From Arthrobacter sp. CAU 1506 (GTDB lineage Bacteria > Actinomycetota > Actinomycetes > Actinomycetales > Micrococcaceae), in contig NZ_SUKC01000024.1 in NCBI RefSeq assembly GCF_005047635.1, positions 1 to 51,151 of the forward strand: 51,151 nucleotides of DNA. Reading direction: 5' to 3'. How positions within the stretch are numbered: the first letter of the stretch is position 1; each line of letters begins with the position of its first letter. Position numbers and translations under genes: made by a program. Shown piece after piece: positions 24,589 through 32,956 of the stretch. The notes beneath the pieces are model-generated. The model was not told the origin of the DNA and searched no databases. It worked only from the letters and a program-made list of their open reading frames with translations.

Positions 24589-25818
24589 ATGAAGCGCAGA
24601 TTCCCCCGCGTGAGCGAACTTCGCCCGCTGCTGAAGTTCGAACTCCCGAGCCTGGACCGCAGGGCCGCACGGCTGGCTCACGCCGCAGATGTGTGGGACC
24701 TTCGAACGACCGCGAGGCGCCGCACCCCCACGCCCGCTTTCGACTACGTGGATGGCGCCGCCCAGCGTGAACTCACGGCGAGACGGACACGGGAGGCGTT
24801 TGACGCCGTCGAACTCCTCCCCCGCATTTTGCACGGGACGGAGAAGGTGGACCTCTCGACGTCGATCGCCGGCGGCATTTCCTCGCTGCCGTTCGGAATA
24901 GCTCCGACCGGGTTCACGCGGTTCATGCATGCAGAAGGCGAGGATGCCGGCGCCTCCGCTGCCGCCGCGGCAGGCATCCCGTTCTCGCTGTCCACCATGG
25001 GCACGCGCTCGATCGAGCAGGTAGCCGCAACCGCTCCCGAGGGCCGGCGCTGGTTCCAGCTGTATCTGTGGAAGGACCGGCAGAAGTCGCTCGACCTGCT
25101 GCGCCGCGCGGAGGCTTCGGGCTTCGACACGCTGCTCGTCACCGTCGACACGCCGGTCGCTGGTCAGCGGCTGAGGGATGCCCGCAACGGCATGGTGATT
25201 CCGCCCAGACTGACCATCAAGACCGTGCTCGATGCTTCCTATCGGCCCGAGTGGTGGTTCAACTTCCTCACCACCGACCCGCTGACGTTCGCGTCGCTGT
25301 CCGGGACCAGCCAAGACCTTCCCACGCTGATCAACTCAATGTTCGATCCGTCGCTCTCGATGGCCGACCTTGAATGGATCCGCTCGATGTGGGCCGGGAA
25401 GCTGTTAGTCAAGGGCGTGCTGACGGCCGAGGACACACGCCGCGCGCTCGACGCCGGAGCAGACGGCCTCATCGTCTCGAACCACGGCGGGCGACAGCTT
25501 GACCGCGCGCCGGTCTCGCTCCGCGCGCTGCCCGAGGTGCGGGCCGAAGCCGGGGACGGGGTGGAGATCATCCTCGACTCGGGGATCATGTCCGGGGCGG
25601 ACATCGTCGCGGCGCTATGCGCCGGAGCGGACTTCACCCTTATTGGGCGCGCCTACCTTTATGGGCTCATGGCCGGCGGGCGCGAAGGCGTTGATCGCGT
25701 AATCGAACTGCTGGCGAAGGAGATCGAGGTGACAATGCAGCTTGTTGGCGCAGCGACCATTGAGGACCTGGGGCCGCACCTGCTGCGCACCTGGCCTGAG
25801 CCAGAGCGCATCGACTAG
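24589..25818 (+). CDS. FMN-dependent alpha-hydroxyacid (L-lactate-like) dehydrogenase/oxidase
   Basis: 409 residues from the ATG at 24589, after TTGGAGG; the frame is open further upstream inside the transporter gene but without support. The TIM barrel shows FDYVDGAAQRE, LPFGIAPTGFTRFMHAEGE, QLYLWKDRQ, TVDTPVAGQRLRD and the active-site SNHGGRQLD with its catalytic His, then ILDSGIMSGADI and LIGRAYLYGLMAGG for the FMN phosphate. It oxidises an L-2-hydroxyacid to the keto acid. The partners, a GntR regulator and an organic-acid symporter, suggest lactate, mandelate or a related acid. Its stop overlaps the convergent kinase gene by 4 nt. Confidence 0.93.
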   Translation: MKRRFPRVSELRPLLKFELPSLDRRAARLAHAADVWDLRTTARRRTPTPAFDYVDGAAQRELTARRTREAFDAVELLPRILHGTEKVDLSTSIAGGISSLPFGIAPTGFTRFMHAEGEDAGASAAAAAGIPFSLSTMGTRSIEQVAATAPEGRRWFQLYLWKDRQKSLDLLRRAEASGFDTLLVTVDTPVAGQRLRDARNGMVIPPRLTIKTVLDASYRPEWWFNFLTTDPLTFASLSGTSQDLPTLINSMFDPSLSMADLEWIRSMWAGKLLVKGVLTAEDTRRALDAGADGLIVSNHGGRQLDRAPVSLRALPEVRAEAGDGVEIILDSGIMSGADIVAALCAGADFTLIGRAYLYGLMAGGREGVDRVIELLAKEIEVTMQLVGAATIEDLGPHLLRTWPEPERID

Positions 25819-26519
25819 ATAGTCTCGGCGCCGTGCGCAGGCCCACGTACCTCTTTGAGCCAGGCAGCGCCGACGGCTTCTTCCAGGGTGACGATGAGGT
25901 CTGCATCTTCCCGAGTGGCACGGATCAGTTGGGCGTTTCTTTCATCCACGGTGGCCACCCAAGCTTTTGCCGCCGCGGGGTTCTTGCCGAACTCAATGTG
26001 TCGCTGGATGAGGCGCTGGATGCGCGTGCTGTCGTCCTGCTCGCAGTACCAGACCTCGGTGCACTGGCTCCGCACTGCGCGCCATCCGGGGCTGTCGAGC
26101 AGCAGGTAGTTTCCTTCGGTAAGGATGGTGGTGGCGGAAGGGAACACGGGGATGACGCCGGCGATGGCTTGTTCCAGGGTCCGCTCGAATCCCGGCGCGT
26201 AGACCACGGCGTCCCGCTCCGACCGCAGCCGTTGAAGCAGCGCCGCATAGCCGTGCACATCGAAGGTTTCCGGTGCGCCCTTTCTGTTGAGGATGCCGAG
26301 GCGGGTCAGTTCCTGGTCTGAGAGGTGGAAGCCGTCCATCGGGACGTGGGCGTATTGCTGGCCTGCGGGCTCCGGGGAGTCCTTGTTCAGTTCCTTGATG
26401 AGCCTGTCCACCAAGGTGGTCTTGCCGACGCCGGGCGGGCCGACCACGCCGATAACAACCGGCGCCTCTTTGGTCGCTTTCCACTGCCTGACGCGGGCGA
26501 CGAGTTCATCCACCTTCAT
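25815..26519 (-). CDS. nucleoside/carbohydrate kinase-like P-loop protein (phosphoribulokinase/uridine kinase fold)
   Basis: 234 residues. Walker A (GVVGPPGVGKTTLV, near residue 24) is followed by AHVPMDGFHLSDQELTRLGILNRKGAPETFDV, the DGFHLS...R-GAPETFD signature of the YggC/FrcK-like and pantothenate-kinase-like branch. TILTEGNYLLLDSPGW carries the Walker B glutamate. It phosphorylates a small metabolite, perhaps a sugar or nucleoside. The ATG overlaps the stop of the short upstream gene by 4 nt. Confidence 0.88.
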   Translation of the reverse strand: MKVDELVARVRQWKATKEAPVVIGVVGPPGVGKTTLVDRLIKELNKDSPEPAGQQYAHVPMDGFHLSDQELTRLGILNRKGAPETFDVHGYAALLQRLRSERDAVVYAPGFERTLEQAIAGVIPVFPSATTILTEGNYLLLDSPGWRAVRSQCTEVWYCEQDDSTRIQRLIQRHIEFGKNPAAAKAWVATVDERNAQLIRATREDADLIVTLEEAVGAAWLKEVRGPAHGAETI

Positions 26520-26731
26520 TGCTCCGCCCGTGCGGCGTGCAGGTGGTGGGCGATGACCTCGTAGGTCCGGATGACCATGTCCTCGCCGTCGGTCCTCACA
26601 TTCCGCCAGACGGCAAGAAGGTTAAACGGTCCGCGTGCGGCGGCGGCGGATGAGCATTCGAAGGTGATGGGGTCACTGTAGTTGATGGCACGCGAGGCGT
26701 GGAAGAACCAGGTGAAGCCCACCTGTCCCAC
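26516..26731 (-). CDS. small hypothetical protein coupled to the kinase gene
   Basis: 71 residues from a GTG at 26731. I do not recognise a family. The sequence contains a hydrophobic start (GFTWFFHASRAINY) and an amphipathic C-terminal helix (MVIRTYEVIAHHLHAARAEQ). Its TGA overlaps the kinase ATG by 4 nt, which is the main reason to accept it as real. The ribosome binding site is weak (GGGAGG a little upstream). Confidence 0.5.
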   Translation of the reverse strand: MGQVGFTWFFHASRAINYSDPITFECSSAAAARGPFNLLAVWRNVRTDGEDMVIRTYEVIAHHLHAARAEQ

Positions 26732-26787
26732 CCTCCCGGATCGCAGTCCTTGCGCGCCTGAGCTCAGGCCGGTAGCGTGCCCACACC

Positions 26788-27588
26788 ATGAATCTGCCGC
26801 CCGCCCCCGACTCCTCCGGCGCCGCCGACCTGCCGGAGCGGAACCTCACGCGTCCGGAGGGCCACGCGCCCCTGATCGGCCAGCCCGCCGGCAGGGAAGG
26901 CGCTACCGGCACTGTGGCCGGACCGTTCCGCTCGGGTCTCCGGTCGCTCCTAGCCGTCCCCGGAACGGTGATGCTGATCCCGGTGGAGGGACTGTTTCTT
27001 GTTTTCCTGGGAGCGGCAGCCATGACGAATTCGTGGAACGAGGCAGTCATTCCGGCCCTGTTGATCGGGGCGGCCCTGGTTCCCTCCAGGCTGGAGCTGG
27101 CCGTCGAGGCCCGGTTCCCCGCGTGGGTGCACGCCTGTTATCTGGGTTTCCTGCTGGCGGGACCCTTTGCCGGGGCCCGGCTGCGGCTCTATGCGTTCTG
27201 GCCCAACTGGGACAAGGCCGTCCACTTGTTGTCCGGTGTCCTCGTGGGGTGCGCCGTCGTGTTCGCCCTCGGCATCGTCAGCCGCAGGAAACGCCTTGAT
27301 CTTCCGCCTTTTCTAGTGGTCGCCGGAGTGGTGACTGCTGGCGGCTTCGTCGCTGCCGCCTGGGAAATCGCCGAGTTCAGCAGCGATCTCCTGCTGGGCA
27401 CCCACTCACAAAACGCCAGCCTGCCGGACACCATGACGGACATCATCTGGGGACTTCTCGGGGCGATAGCGGTGGCCGTAGCGGCGGGCATCCACCTCCG
27501 CGGCCACACGGTTGCCCCGGTCAGCTCGCTGCTTCGCAACCGCGACTTCGTCCCAGCCGCGCCCCGCCGGACACCAGGACGCCCATGA
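26788..27588 (+). CDS. YjdF (DUF2238)-like integral membrane protein
   Basis: 266 residues. A Pro-rich hydrophilic N-terminus (residues 1-45) is followed by about seven hydrophobic helices. The segment WPNWDKAVHLLSGVLVG, then AAWEIAEFSSDLLLG and DTMTDIIWGLLGA, carries the conserved His and Asp/Glu residues typical of the YjdF/DUF2238 family. Its role is unknown. The gene is divergent from the kinase pair. Confidence 0.75.
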   Translation: MNLPPAPDSSGAADLPERNLTRPEGHAPLIGQPAGREGATGTVAGPFRSGLRSLLAVPGTVMLIPVEGLFLVFLGAAAMTNSWNEAVIPALLIGAALVPSRLELAVEARFPAWVHACYLGFLLAGPFAGARLRLYAFWPNWDKAVHLLSGVLVGCAVVFALGIVSRRKRLDLPPFLVVAGVVTAGGFVAAAWEIAEFSSDLLLGTHSQNASLPDTMTDIIWGLLGAIAVAVAAGIHLRGHTVAPVSSLLRNRDFVPAAPRRTPGRP

Positions 27589-27607
27589 CGGCGGATAGGA
27601 AACTGAC

Positions 27608-27646
27608 ACGGTCGGGCAACCGATGCAGACCCTGCCTCCCGACCGT
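27608..27646. terminator. candidate hairpin between convergent genes
   Basis: ACGGTCGGG (27608-27616) and its complement CCCGACCGT (27638-27646) flank a 21-nt loop, between the YjdF-like gene and the convergent methyltransferase gene. There is no T-tract. Confidence 0.4.
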
Positions 27647-27659
27647 TGGTCCCGCGTGA

Positions 27660-28478
27660 TTATCCCTTGCGGGCTGTGAACAGCAGGTACTCCCATTCCA
27701 TGGTGCCGCCACCGAGATCGTGTCGACGAGCCAGTTCAACAAGGTCCTGATCGAGGGCCTGCACCCGGTCCGGATCCTCCGCGATGTTCCGGTAGGTGTT
27801 GATCGTGGGGCCATAGCAGGCCTTGAAGAAATCGCGGAATTCCTCCGCGGTGCCGAACCTGTCCACCGTCAGCTTTTCGCGGCGGGCGACGACGTCGGTG
27901 GCCCGCTCGCCCAGCAAGCTCTCCACATGCTGCTGGCTGCCCCAGAGGGGTGGCGGCTGCGCACCCGGGGGCGGCGGGGGTGCGTAAGGCTTCATGGTCG
28001 AAAACATCTGGCCGATAAAGCCCTCCGGGGTCCAGTTGGAAAGGGCGATCGTCCCTCCGGCCCGCAGCACCCGGACCAGTTCGTCGGCACTGGCCTGGTG
28101 ATTGGGAGCGAACATGATCCCCACGCAGGAGATCGCGGCGTCGAAGGAACCGTCGCTGAACGGAAGGTCCTCGGCGTCGGCCTCCTGCCAGTCCACGGAA
28201 ACACCGGCCCGTTCGGCCAACCTGCGCCCCTGCTCGAACAGTTCTGGCGTGAGATCCGCGGCGGTGACCCGCGCCCCAGCCTGCGCTGCCGGAATGGCCG
28301 CATTGCCGGACCCCGCCGCAATATCCAGAACGCGGTCGCCCTGCTTGATGCCGCTTGCCTGGACCAGGGCGGGCCCCAGCGCGGAGACCACCTCCGTGGC
28401 GACGGCGGGATAGTCACCGAGTGCCCACATGGCCCGGTGTTTTGCTTTGATCTCCGAATTTACCGATGGCTTGTTCAT
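27660..28478 (-). CDS. class I SAM-dependent methyltransferase
   Basis: 272 residues. Motif I VLDIAAGSGNAAIPAAQAG (SAM glycine loop), a motif II region ARVTAADLTPELFEQGR with the acidic ribose-binding residue, then WQEADAEDLPFSDGSFDAAISCVGIMFAPN (motifs III-IV) mark a UbiE/COQ5-like enzyme. The second half (GTIALSNWTPEGFIGQMF) contains the beta-6/7 region. The acceptor substrate is unknown. It stands alone between the YjdF-like gene and the MFS gene. Confidence 0.93.
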   Translation of the reverse strand: MNKPSVNSEIKAKHRAMWALGDYPAVATEVVSALGPALVQASGIKQGDRVLDIAAGSGNAAIPAAQAGARVTAADLTPELFEQGRRLAERAGVSVDWQEADAEDLPFSDGSFDAAISCVGIMFAPNHQASADELVRVLRAGGTIALSNWTPEGFIGQMFSTMKPYAPPPPPGAQPPPLWGSQQHVESLLGERATDVVARREKLTVDRFGTAEEFRDFFKACYGPTINTYRNIAEDPDRVQALDQDLVELARRHDLGGGTMEWEYLLFTARKG

Positions 28479-28602
28479 GGCCCTGCCTCCTGCTGTTGAA
28501 GGCCCTCGTTGATGGTTCTACAAGGATCGGGGCGAGCCTGATTAATTTCCAGTGTCAGCCGGCTTGGGCGTCTGCGCGAGCGGCATCTCGGTGGCCGCCG
28601 CG

Positions 28603-29760
28603 TTAACTTCGGGGGCGCCGCTGCTCGCGGGCGGCCGGGGCGGTCAGCAGCGAGGCCAGCATCAGGACGGCGACGGCGAGCAGGGCGTTGCGGATGCCGA
28701 CGTGTTCGCCGAGGAAGCCGAGGAACGGCGGCCCGGCCAGGAACGCCACGTAGCCCAGGGTGGAAACCACCGAGACGCGCTCGGCGGCGCGGACGGGATC
28801 ATCCGCGGCTGCGGACATGCCCATCGGGAAGCCCAGTGCGGCGCCGGCGCCCCAGAGCACCGCACCCGCGAAGGCCAGCGGCAGGTTCGGCGCGAAGACA
28901 AAGACCAACAGGCCGGCCAGCGCGGTGCCCAGGCTGATCCGCAGCACCGCCACCCTCCCCCAGCGGTCGATGAACCGGCCGCCGGCAAAGCGCAGCAGCG
29001 TCATGGCGGCCACGAAGACACCGAACATCACCGCGCCCAAGGCTTCGGTGGCATCGAGCCCGACGACGGTGGCCTGCGCGATCCAGTCGTTGGCGGCTCC
29101 TTCGGTCAGGGCGGCGCCGAGGACGACGACGCCGATCAGCACCGTCCGCGGCTCGCGCCAGGCGGCAAACCGCCCACGGCGAGCACCGCCGTCGTCGTCC
29201 TCATGACGCGGCAGATGCGGCAGGAAGGCGCGCGGCACCAGCCAGGTGGCGACCGCGACGACCCCGGCCAGTACCGCCAGATGGACGGAGAGCGAGACGC
29301 CGAGGACGGAGAGCCACGCGCCGAGCATGGCGCCGGCGAACGCGCCGAGGCTGAAGGCGGCATGGAACTGCGGCATGATGGTGCGCAGCAGTTTGCGCTC
29401 CACGTCGGCGCCTTCAATGTTTTGCGCCACGTCCCACCACGCCACGCCGATGCCGTAGCAGAACAGTGCGACGGCAGCCCCGGGGACGGTTCCGGCAGCG
29501 AGCGCCGCGGCGAGGCCCGCAGCGCTGACGGCGGCGATCAGGCCGCCGGCGCGGACGGTGTTGGCCGTGCCGATTCGGGCCGCGATGGGTCCGGCCAGCG
29601 GCAGCGAAATGACCGAGCCCAACCCGAGAGCCAGCAACAGGGCCCCGATTTGGCCGGCGCTGATCTCCAACGCTGCCGCGGCCGCGGGGATCCTGGCTGC
29701 CCAGCTGGCAAAGACCAGTCCGTTCAGCGCAAAGATGGCGAAGGTGGCATACTTCGCCAT
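28603..29760 (-). CDS. MFS transporter
   Basis: 385 residues from the ATG at 29760, the conventional start (MAKYATFAIFALNGLVFASWAARIPA). Twelve hydrophobic helices can be followed, with short loops such as PLAGPIAARIGTANTVRAGG and RFAGGRFIDRWGRVAVLR. The family resembles drug or sugar carriers of the YbjJ/FucP-like group; the substrate is unknown. The frame remains open upstream, and a GTG at 29892 with GAGGAAC ahead would add 44 residues containing five imperfect pentapeptide repeats, so the true start is uncertain. It follows the ABC-F gene on the same strand. Confidence 0.88.
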   Translation of the reverse strand: MAKYATFAIFALNGLVFASWAARIPAAAAALEISAGQIGALLLALGLGSVISLPLAGPIAARIGTANTVRAGGLIAAVSAAGLAAALAAGTVPGAAVALFCYGIGVAWWDVAQNIEGADVERKLLRTIMPQFHAAFSLGAFAGAMLGAWLSVLGVSLSVHLAVLAGVVAVATWLVPRAFLPHLPRHEDDDGGARRGRFAAWREPRTVLIGVVVLGAALTEGAANDWIAQATVVGLDATEALGAVMFGVFVAAMTLLRFAGGRFIDRWGRVAVLRISLGTALAGLLVFVFAPNLPLAFAGAVLWGAGAALGFPMGMSAAADDPVRAAERVSVVSTLGYVAFLAGPPFLGFLGEHVGIRNALLAVAVLMLASLLTAPAAREQRRPRS

Positions 29761-29825
29761 CGTCGCTTGCCGGGACGGACCGCCGGACGGGCGGCCGGCG
29801 GCTGTCCTGCCCGTGCGGCCTTCCG

Positions 29826-29900
29826 GCTCAGCGTTCCCCGGCACAGCGTTCCGGGACACAGCGTTTCCAGGCTCAACGTTCCCGGACAACACGTTCCTCG
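29826..29900. repeat. five imperfect tandem 15-bp repeats
   Basis: Five consecutive 15-bp units share a (G/A)CGTTCC core, for example GCTCAGCGTTCCCCG and GCACAGCGTTCCGGG. They span the end of the ABC-F gene and the region upstream of the MFS start. In the MFS frame they encode (G/R)N(A/V)xx pentapeptides. Confidence 0.85.
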
Positions 29901-31555
29901 TCCCAGACCGGGGTGTCGCTCTCGTAGACCTTGCCGTCGGACCCGAAGACCAGGAACCGGTCGAAGCTGCGCGCGAACCAGCGGTCGTGCGTGACGGCGA
30001 GGACCGTGCCTTCGAACGCGTCGATGGCCCGTTCCAGTGCCTCGGCGGAGTGCAGGTCCAGGTTGTCGGTGGGCTCGTCGAGCAGCAGCAGCGTGGCGCC
30101 GGACAGTTCCAGCAGCAGGATCTGCAGCCTCGCCTGCTGGCCGCCGGAGAGCGAGTCGTACAGTTGCTCCGCCTGCCGGGCCAGGCCGTAGCGGTCCAGC
30201 ACGGCGGCAGCGGCCTCGCGGCCCAGGCCGGAGCGGTGGTCGTCGCCGCGGTGCAGGATGTCCACCAGCGACTTGCCCAGCAGGTCCGGCCGCACATGGG
30301 TCTGCGCGAAGAAGCCGGGCCGGATCCGGGCGCCGAGCTTGACCGTTCCGGTGTGCGGCACCTCGGCGATCTGCACCTCGGAGACCGGCAGGTGTTCCTT
30401 CTCCGGATCGGTGCCGCCGCTGGCCAGCAAACGCAGGAAGTGGGACTTGCCGGAGCCGTTGGAGCCGAGCACGCCGACGCGGTCGCCGAACCAGATCTCG
30501 GTACTGAACGGCTTCATCAGCCCGGTGAGCTCCAGCTTGCCGGCCACCACCGCGCGCTTGGCGGTGCGCCCGCCCTTGAGCCGCATCTGCACGTTCTGTT
30601 CGATCGGCACCGCCTCGGGCGGACCCGCCTCGAGGAACTTTTGCAGCCGCGTGGTGGCGGCGTGGTAGCGGTTAGCCATGTCCGAGCGGAAGGCGGCCTT
30701 GTTCTTGTACATGTTCACCAGCTCTTTGAGCTTGGCGTGCTCCTCGTCCCAACGTTTGCGCAGCTCCTCGAACCGCGCGTTCCGGTCATCGCGGGCCTGC
30801 AGGTAGCTTTCGAAGCCGCCGCCGTGGACCCAGGCGGTGGCACCGAGGGCACCCGGCTCCAGCGTGACAATCCGAGTGGCCGCGTTGGCCAGCAGCTCAC
30901 GGTCGTGGCTGACGAACAGCACCGACTTCCGCGACTCGCGCAGCTTCTCCTCCAGCCACCGCTTGCCCGGGACGTCCAGGTAGTTGTCCGGTTCGTCCAG
31001 CAGCAGCAGTTCGTCCGGCCCGGAGAACAGCGCTTCCAGCACCAGGCGCTTCTGCTCGCCGCCGGACAGCGTGGACGCGTTGCGGTATTGCGCCCGGTCG
31101 AACGGCACGCCCAACGACGCCATGGTGACCTCATCCCAGACCGTCTCCTGCTCGTAGCCGCCGGCGTCGCCCCAGTCCGCGAGCGCCTGGGCATAGCGCA
31201 TCTGGGTGGGCTCGTCGTCGTGCTCCATCATGGCCAGCTCCGCCTGATCCACGGCGCGGGCGGCGGCGGCCAGGGCCGGCGGCGCGGCACTGACCAGCAG
31301 GTCCCGGACGGTGGTCTGGTCGCGAACCTGGCCGACGAACTGGCGCATGATGCCCATGCTGCCCGAGCGCGCCACCGCGCCCTCGTCCGGGGTCGCATCC
31401 CCGGCGATGATCCGCAGCAGGGTCGTCTTGCCGGTGCCGTTGGGACCGATCAACGCCGTTTTGGCGCCGTCGCCGACCTTGAAGCCGACGCCGTTGAGCA
31501 ACTGGCGGCCGTCGGAGAGGAAATAGTCGATGTTGGAGACGTCTAGATGGGCCAC
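29873..31555 (-). CDS. ABC-F family ATPase
   Basis: 560 residues with two ABC ATPase domains and no membrane helices. Domain 1 has Walker A GPNGTGKTT, signature LSGGEQKRL and Walker B LLLLDEPDNYLDVPG. A charged linker follows (FEELRKRWDEEHAKLKELVNMYKNKAAFRSDMANRYH), then domain 2 with Walker A GSNGSGKSH, signature LSGGQQARL and Walker B LLLLDEPTDNLDL. ABC-F proteins act on ribosomes, either as antibiotic protection factors or translation factors. The second P-loop has His where Thr/Ser is usual after GKS. The gene precedes an MFS carrier, hinting at a resistance pair, though this is inference. Confidence 0.93.
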   Translation of the reverse strand: MAHLDVSNIDYFLSDGRQLLNGVGFKVGDGAKTALIGPNGTGKTTLLRIIAGDATPDEGAVARSGSMGIMRQFVGQVRDQTTVRDLLVSAAPPALAAAARAVDQAELAMMEHDDEPTQMRYAQALADWGDAGGYEQETVWDEVTMASLGVPFDRAQYRNASTLSGGEQKRLVLEALFSGPDELLLLDEPDNYLDVPGKRWLEEKLRESRKSVLFVSHDRELLANAATRIVTLEPGALGATAWVHGGGFESYLQARDDRNARFEELRKRWDEEHAKLKELVNMYKNKAAFRSDMANRYHAATTRLQKFLEAGPPEAVPIEQNVQMRLKGGRTAKRAVVAGKLELTGLMKPFSTEIWFGDRVGVLGSNGSGKSHFLRLLASGGTDPEKEHLPVSEVQIAEVPHTGTVKLGARIRPGFFAQTHVRPDLLGKSLVDILHRGDDHRSGLGREAAAAVLDRYGLARQAEQLYDSLSGGQQARLQILLLELSGATLLLLDEPTDNLDLHSAEALERAIDAFEGTVLAVTHDRWFARSFDRFLVFGSDGKVYESDTPVWDEERVVRER

Positions 31556-31943
31556 GGAACCAGTCTGTCATGGCCCGGGCATACGAAATGGCTCAAAGTC
31601 AGGCCTCCCCATTAGCCAACTCACTTCGAGCCATTTCGTGTGCGGCATCTGGATCCACCCGCCCGAAGGCAGGCCCCCCAACTCGGATCCGATTACCGCC
31701 GCCTCCGGTAGGTCTCCCGTTCCGGTTGCTGACACCTTCAATCATGGTCGAGGACCTGCGCGTATTCCAGATCAATCCACCCTAGTTAGAAAACCCTAGG
31801 GTGCTGTGGTCCTTACAGGAGCGCGACGGCAGCAGGTGATGTCTTGGGTGGGGATTTTTGCTGAAGCGGGACGGGCAGCGTGTGCGCAACAATGGTCACA
31901 CACCCTGATCGGCATCGTCAGCGCGCACCGCACAAGGAGCCCC
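31556..31943. other. intergenic region with long inverted repeat
   Basis: No gene is supported in this 388-bp gap. It holds the inverted repeat listed at 31583-31639. The ketopantoate-reductase-like gene has ACAAGGAG ahead of its ATG. Confidence 0.5.
31583..31639. repeat. long imperfect inverted repeat
   Basis: ACGAAATGGCTC (31583-31594) is perfectly matched by GAGCCATTTCGT (31628-31639), and the pairing extends inward by AAAGT/ACTTC with one mismatch, giving 17-bp arms around a spacer of about 23 bp. It could be a regulatory site, a terminator-like hairpin or a repetitive element. Confidence 0.7.
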
Positions 31944-32879
31944 ATGAGAATCTTGATTGCCGGAGCCGGAGCGACCGGCGGCAGCTTCGGCGCCCGCCTC
32001 ATCGAGGCGGGGCGCGACGTCACCTTCCTCGTCCGCCCGCGCCGCGCGGAGGTGCTCGCACGCGATGGCCTGACCTTGGACGCGCCGGACGGCCGCCGCA
32101 CCCTGCAGGCGAATATCGTCACGGCGATCGAACCCGGTGACCACTACGACCTACTCATCGTTGCCGTGAAGGCCCCCGCCCTCGCCGAGGTGATTCACGA
32201 TGCGGCTCCCGCGGTCGGGCAGGAGACGATGATCCTGCCGCTGCTCAACGGCATGGACCACCTCGATGCCCTGCAGGCGGCATACCCCGGCCAGGTCCTG
32301 GGCGGCCTCGTTAAGATCGTCGCAACCCTCGACGAGGCGGGCGGAGTCCTGCAGATGACTCCGCTAAGTACGATGACGGTCGGCACCCTTGACGGTTCGA
32401 CGTTGAAGGCAGAAATTCCAAGCGCGCTCAACGTGCCCGGCATCGAGCTCACCGTTGTAAATGATGTGCTGACGCGGCTGTGGGAAAAGTGGGCATTCAT
32501 TGCTTCCGCCGGCGTCATCACCTGCCTCTTTCGCGGCAATATCGGGGATATCCTCGCCGCCGGCGGCGAGGAGCACATCCTCCGGGCCATCGCCGAGACG
32601 GAAGAGGTCGCCCGGAGCGCCGGCCACGCCGTCAGCACCGCGAGCCACGCCCAAAGTGTTGGTTTGCTCACCGAACCGGGCTCGTCTTTCACCTCCTCGC
32701 TCTACCGGGACCTCCAGCACGGTGATCCGGTTGAGGCCGAGCACATTCTTGGAGGCCTCGCCGCCCGCGCTAGGAAGCTCCACGTCGCAACACCTTTGCT
32801 GGACGCTACGCTGCTCCAAATGCGTACCCACCACCGCGCCTTGGAGCGGAGCACGCAGACGCCTGAGGCATCCGCATAA
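31944..32879 (+). CDS. ketopantoate reductase (PanE/ApbA)-family protein
   Basis: 311 residues from the ATG at 31944 after ACAAGGAG; a longer frame upstream is not supported. The Rossmann motif RILIAGAGATGGSFGARLIEAG is followed by VTFLVRPRR, then DLLIVAVKAPALAEVI and LPLLNGMDHLDAL, with the catalytic-region LWEKWAFIASAGVITCLFR. These are the landmarks of NADPH-dependent 2-dehydropantoate reductases, although many members act on other 2-keto acids. No pantothenate genes are nearby. The exact substrate is uncertain. Confidence 0.88.
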   Translation: MRILIAGAGATGGSFGARLIEAGRDVTFLVRPRRAEVLARDGLTLDAPDGRRTLQANIVTAIEPGDHYDLLIVAVKAPALAEVIHDAAPAVGQETMILPLLNGMDHLDALQAAYPGQVLGGLVKIVATLDEAGGVLQMTPLSTMTVGTLDGSTLKAEIPSALNVPGIELTVVNDVLTRLWEKWAFIASAGVITCLFRGNIGDILAAGGEEHILRAIAETEEVARSAGHAVSTASHAQSVGLLTEPGSSFTSSLYRDLQHGDPVEAEHILGGLAARARKLHVATPLLDATLLQMRTHHRALERSTQTPEASA

Positions 32880-32956
32880 TCAGTCTTGAGCGGTGACGGC
32901 TACCTGCCGGCAACTGCGGCACCCGCTGGGGCCACGCGTTCAGTTCCGATCCGCTC

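Noticed and set aside
28603-30297. 564-residue version of the MFS protein extending into the ABC-F gene
   Set aside because: The added N-terminus up to about 29900 is out of frame with the ABC-F gene and is not protein-like; only a start at or after 29892 is reasonable.
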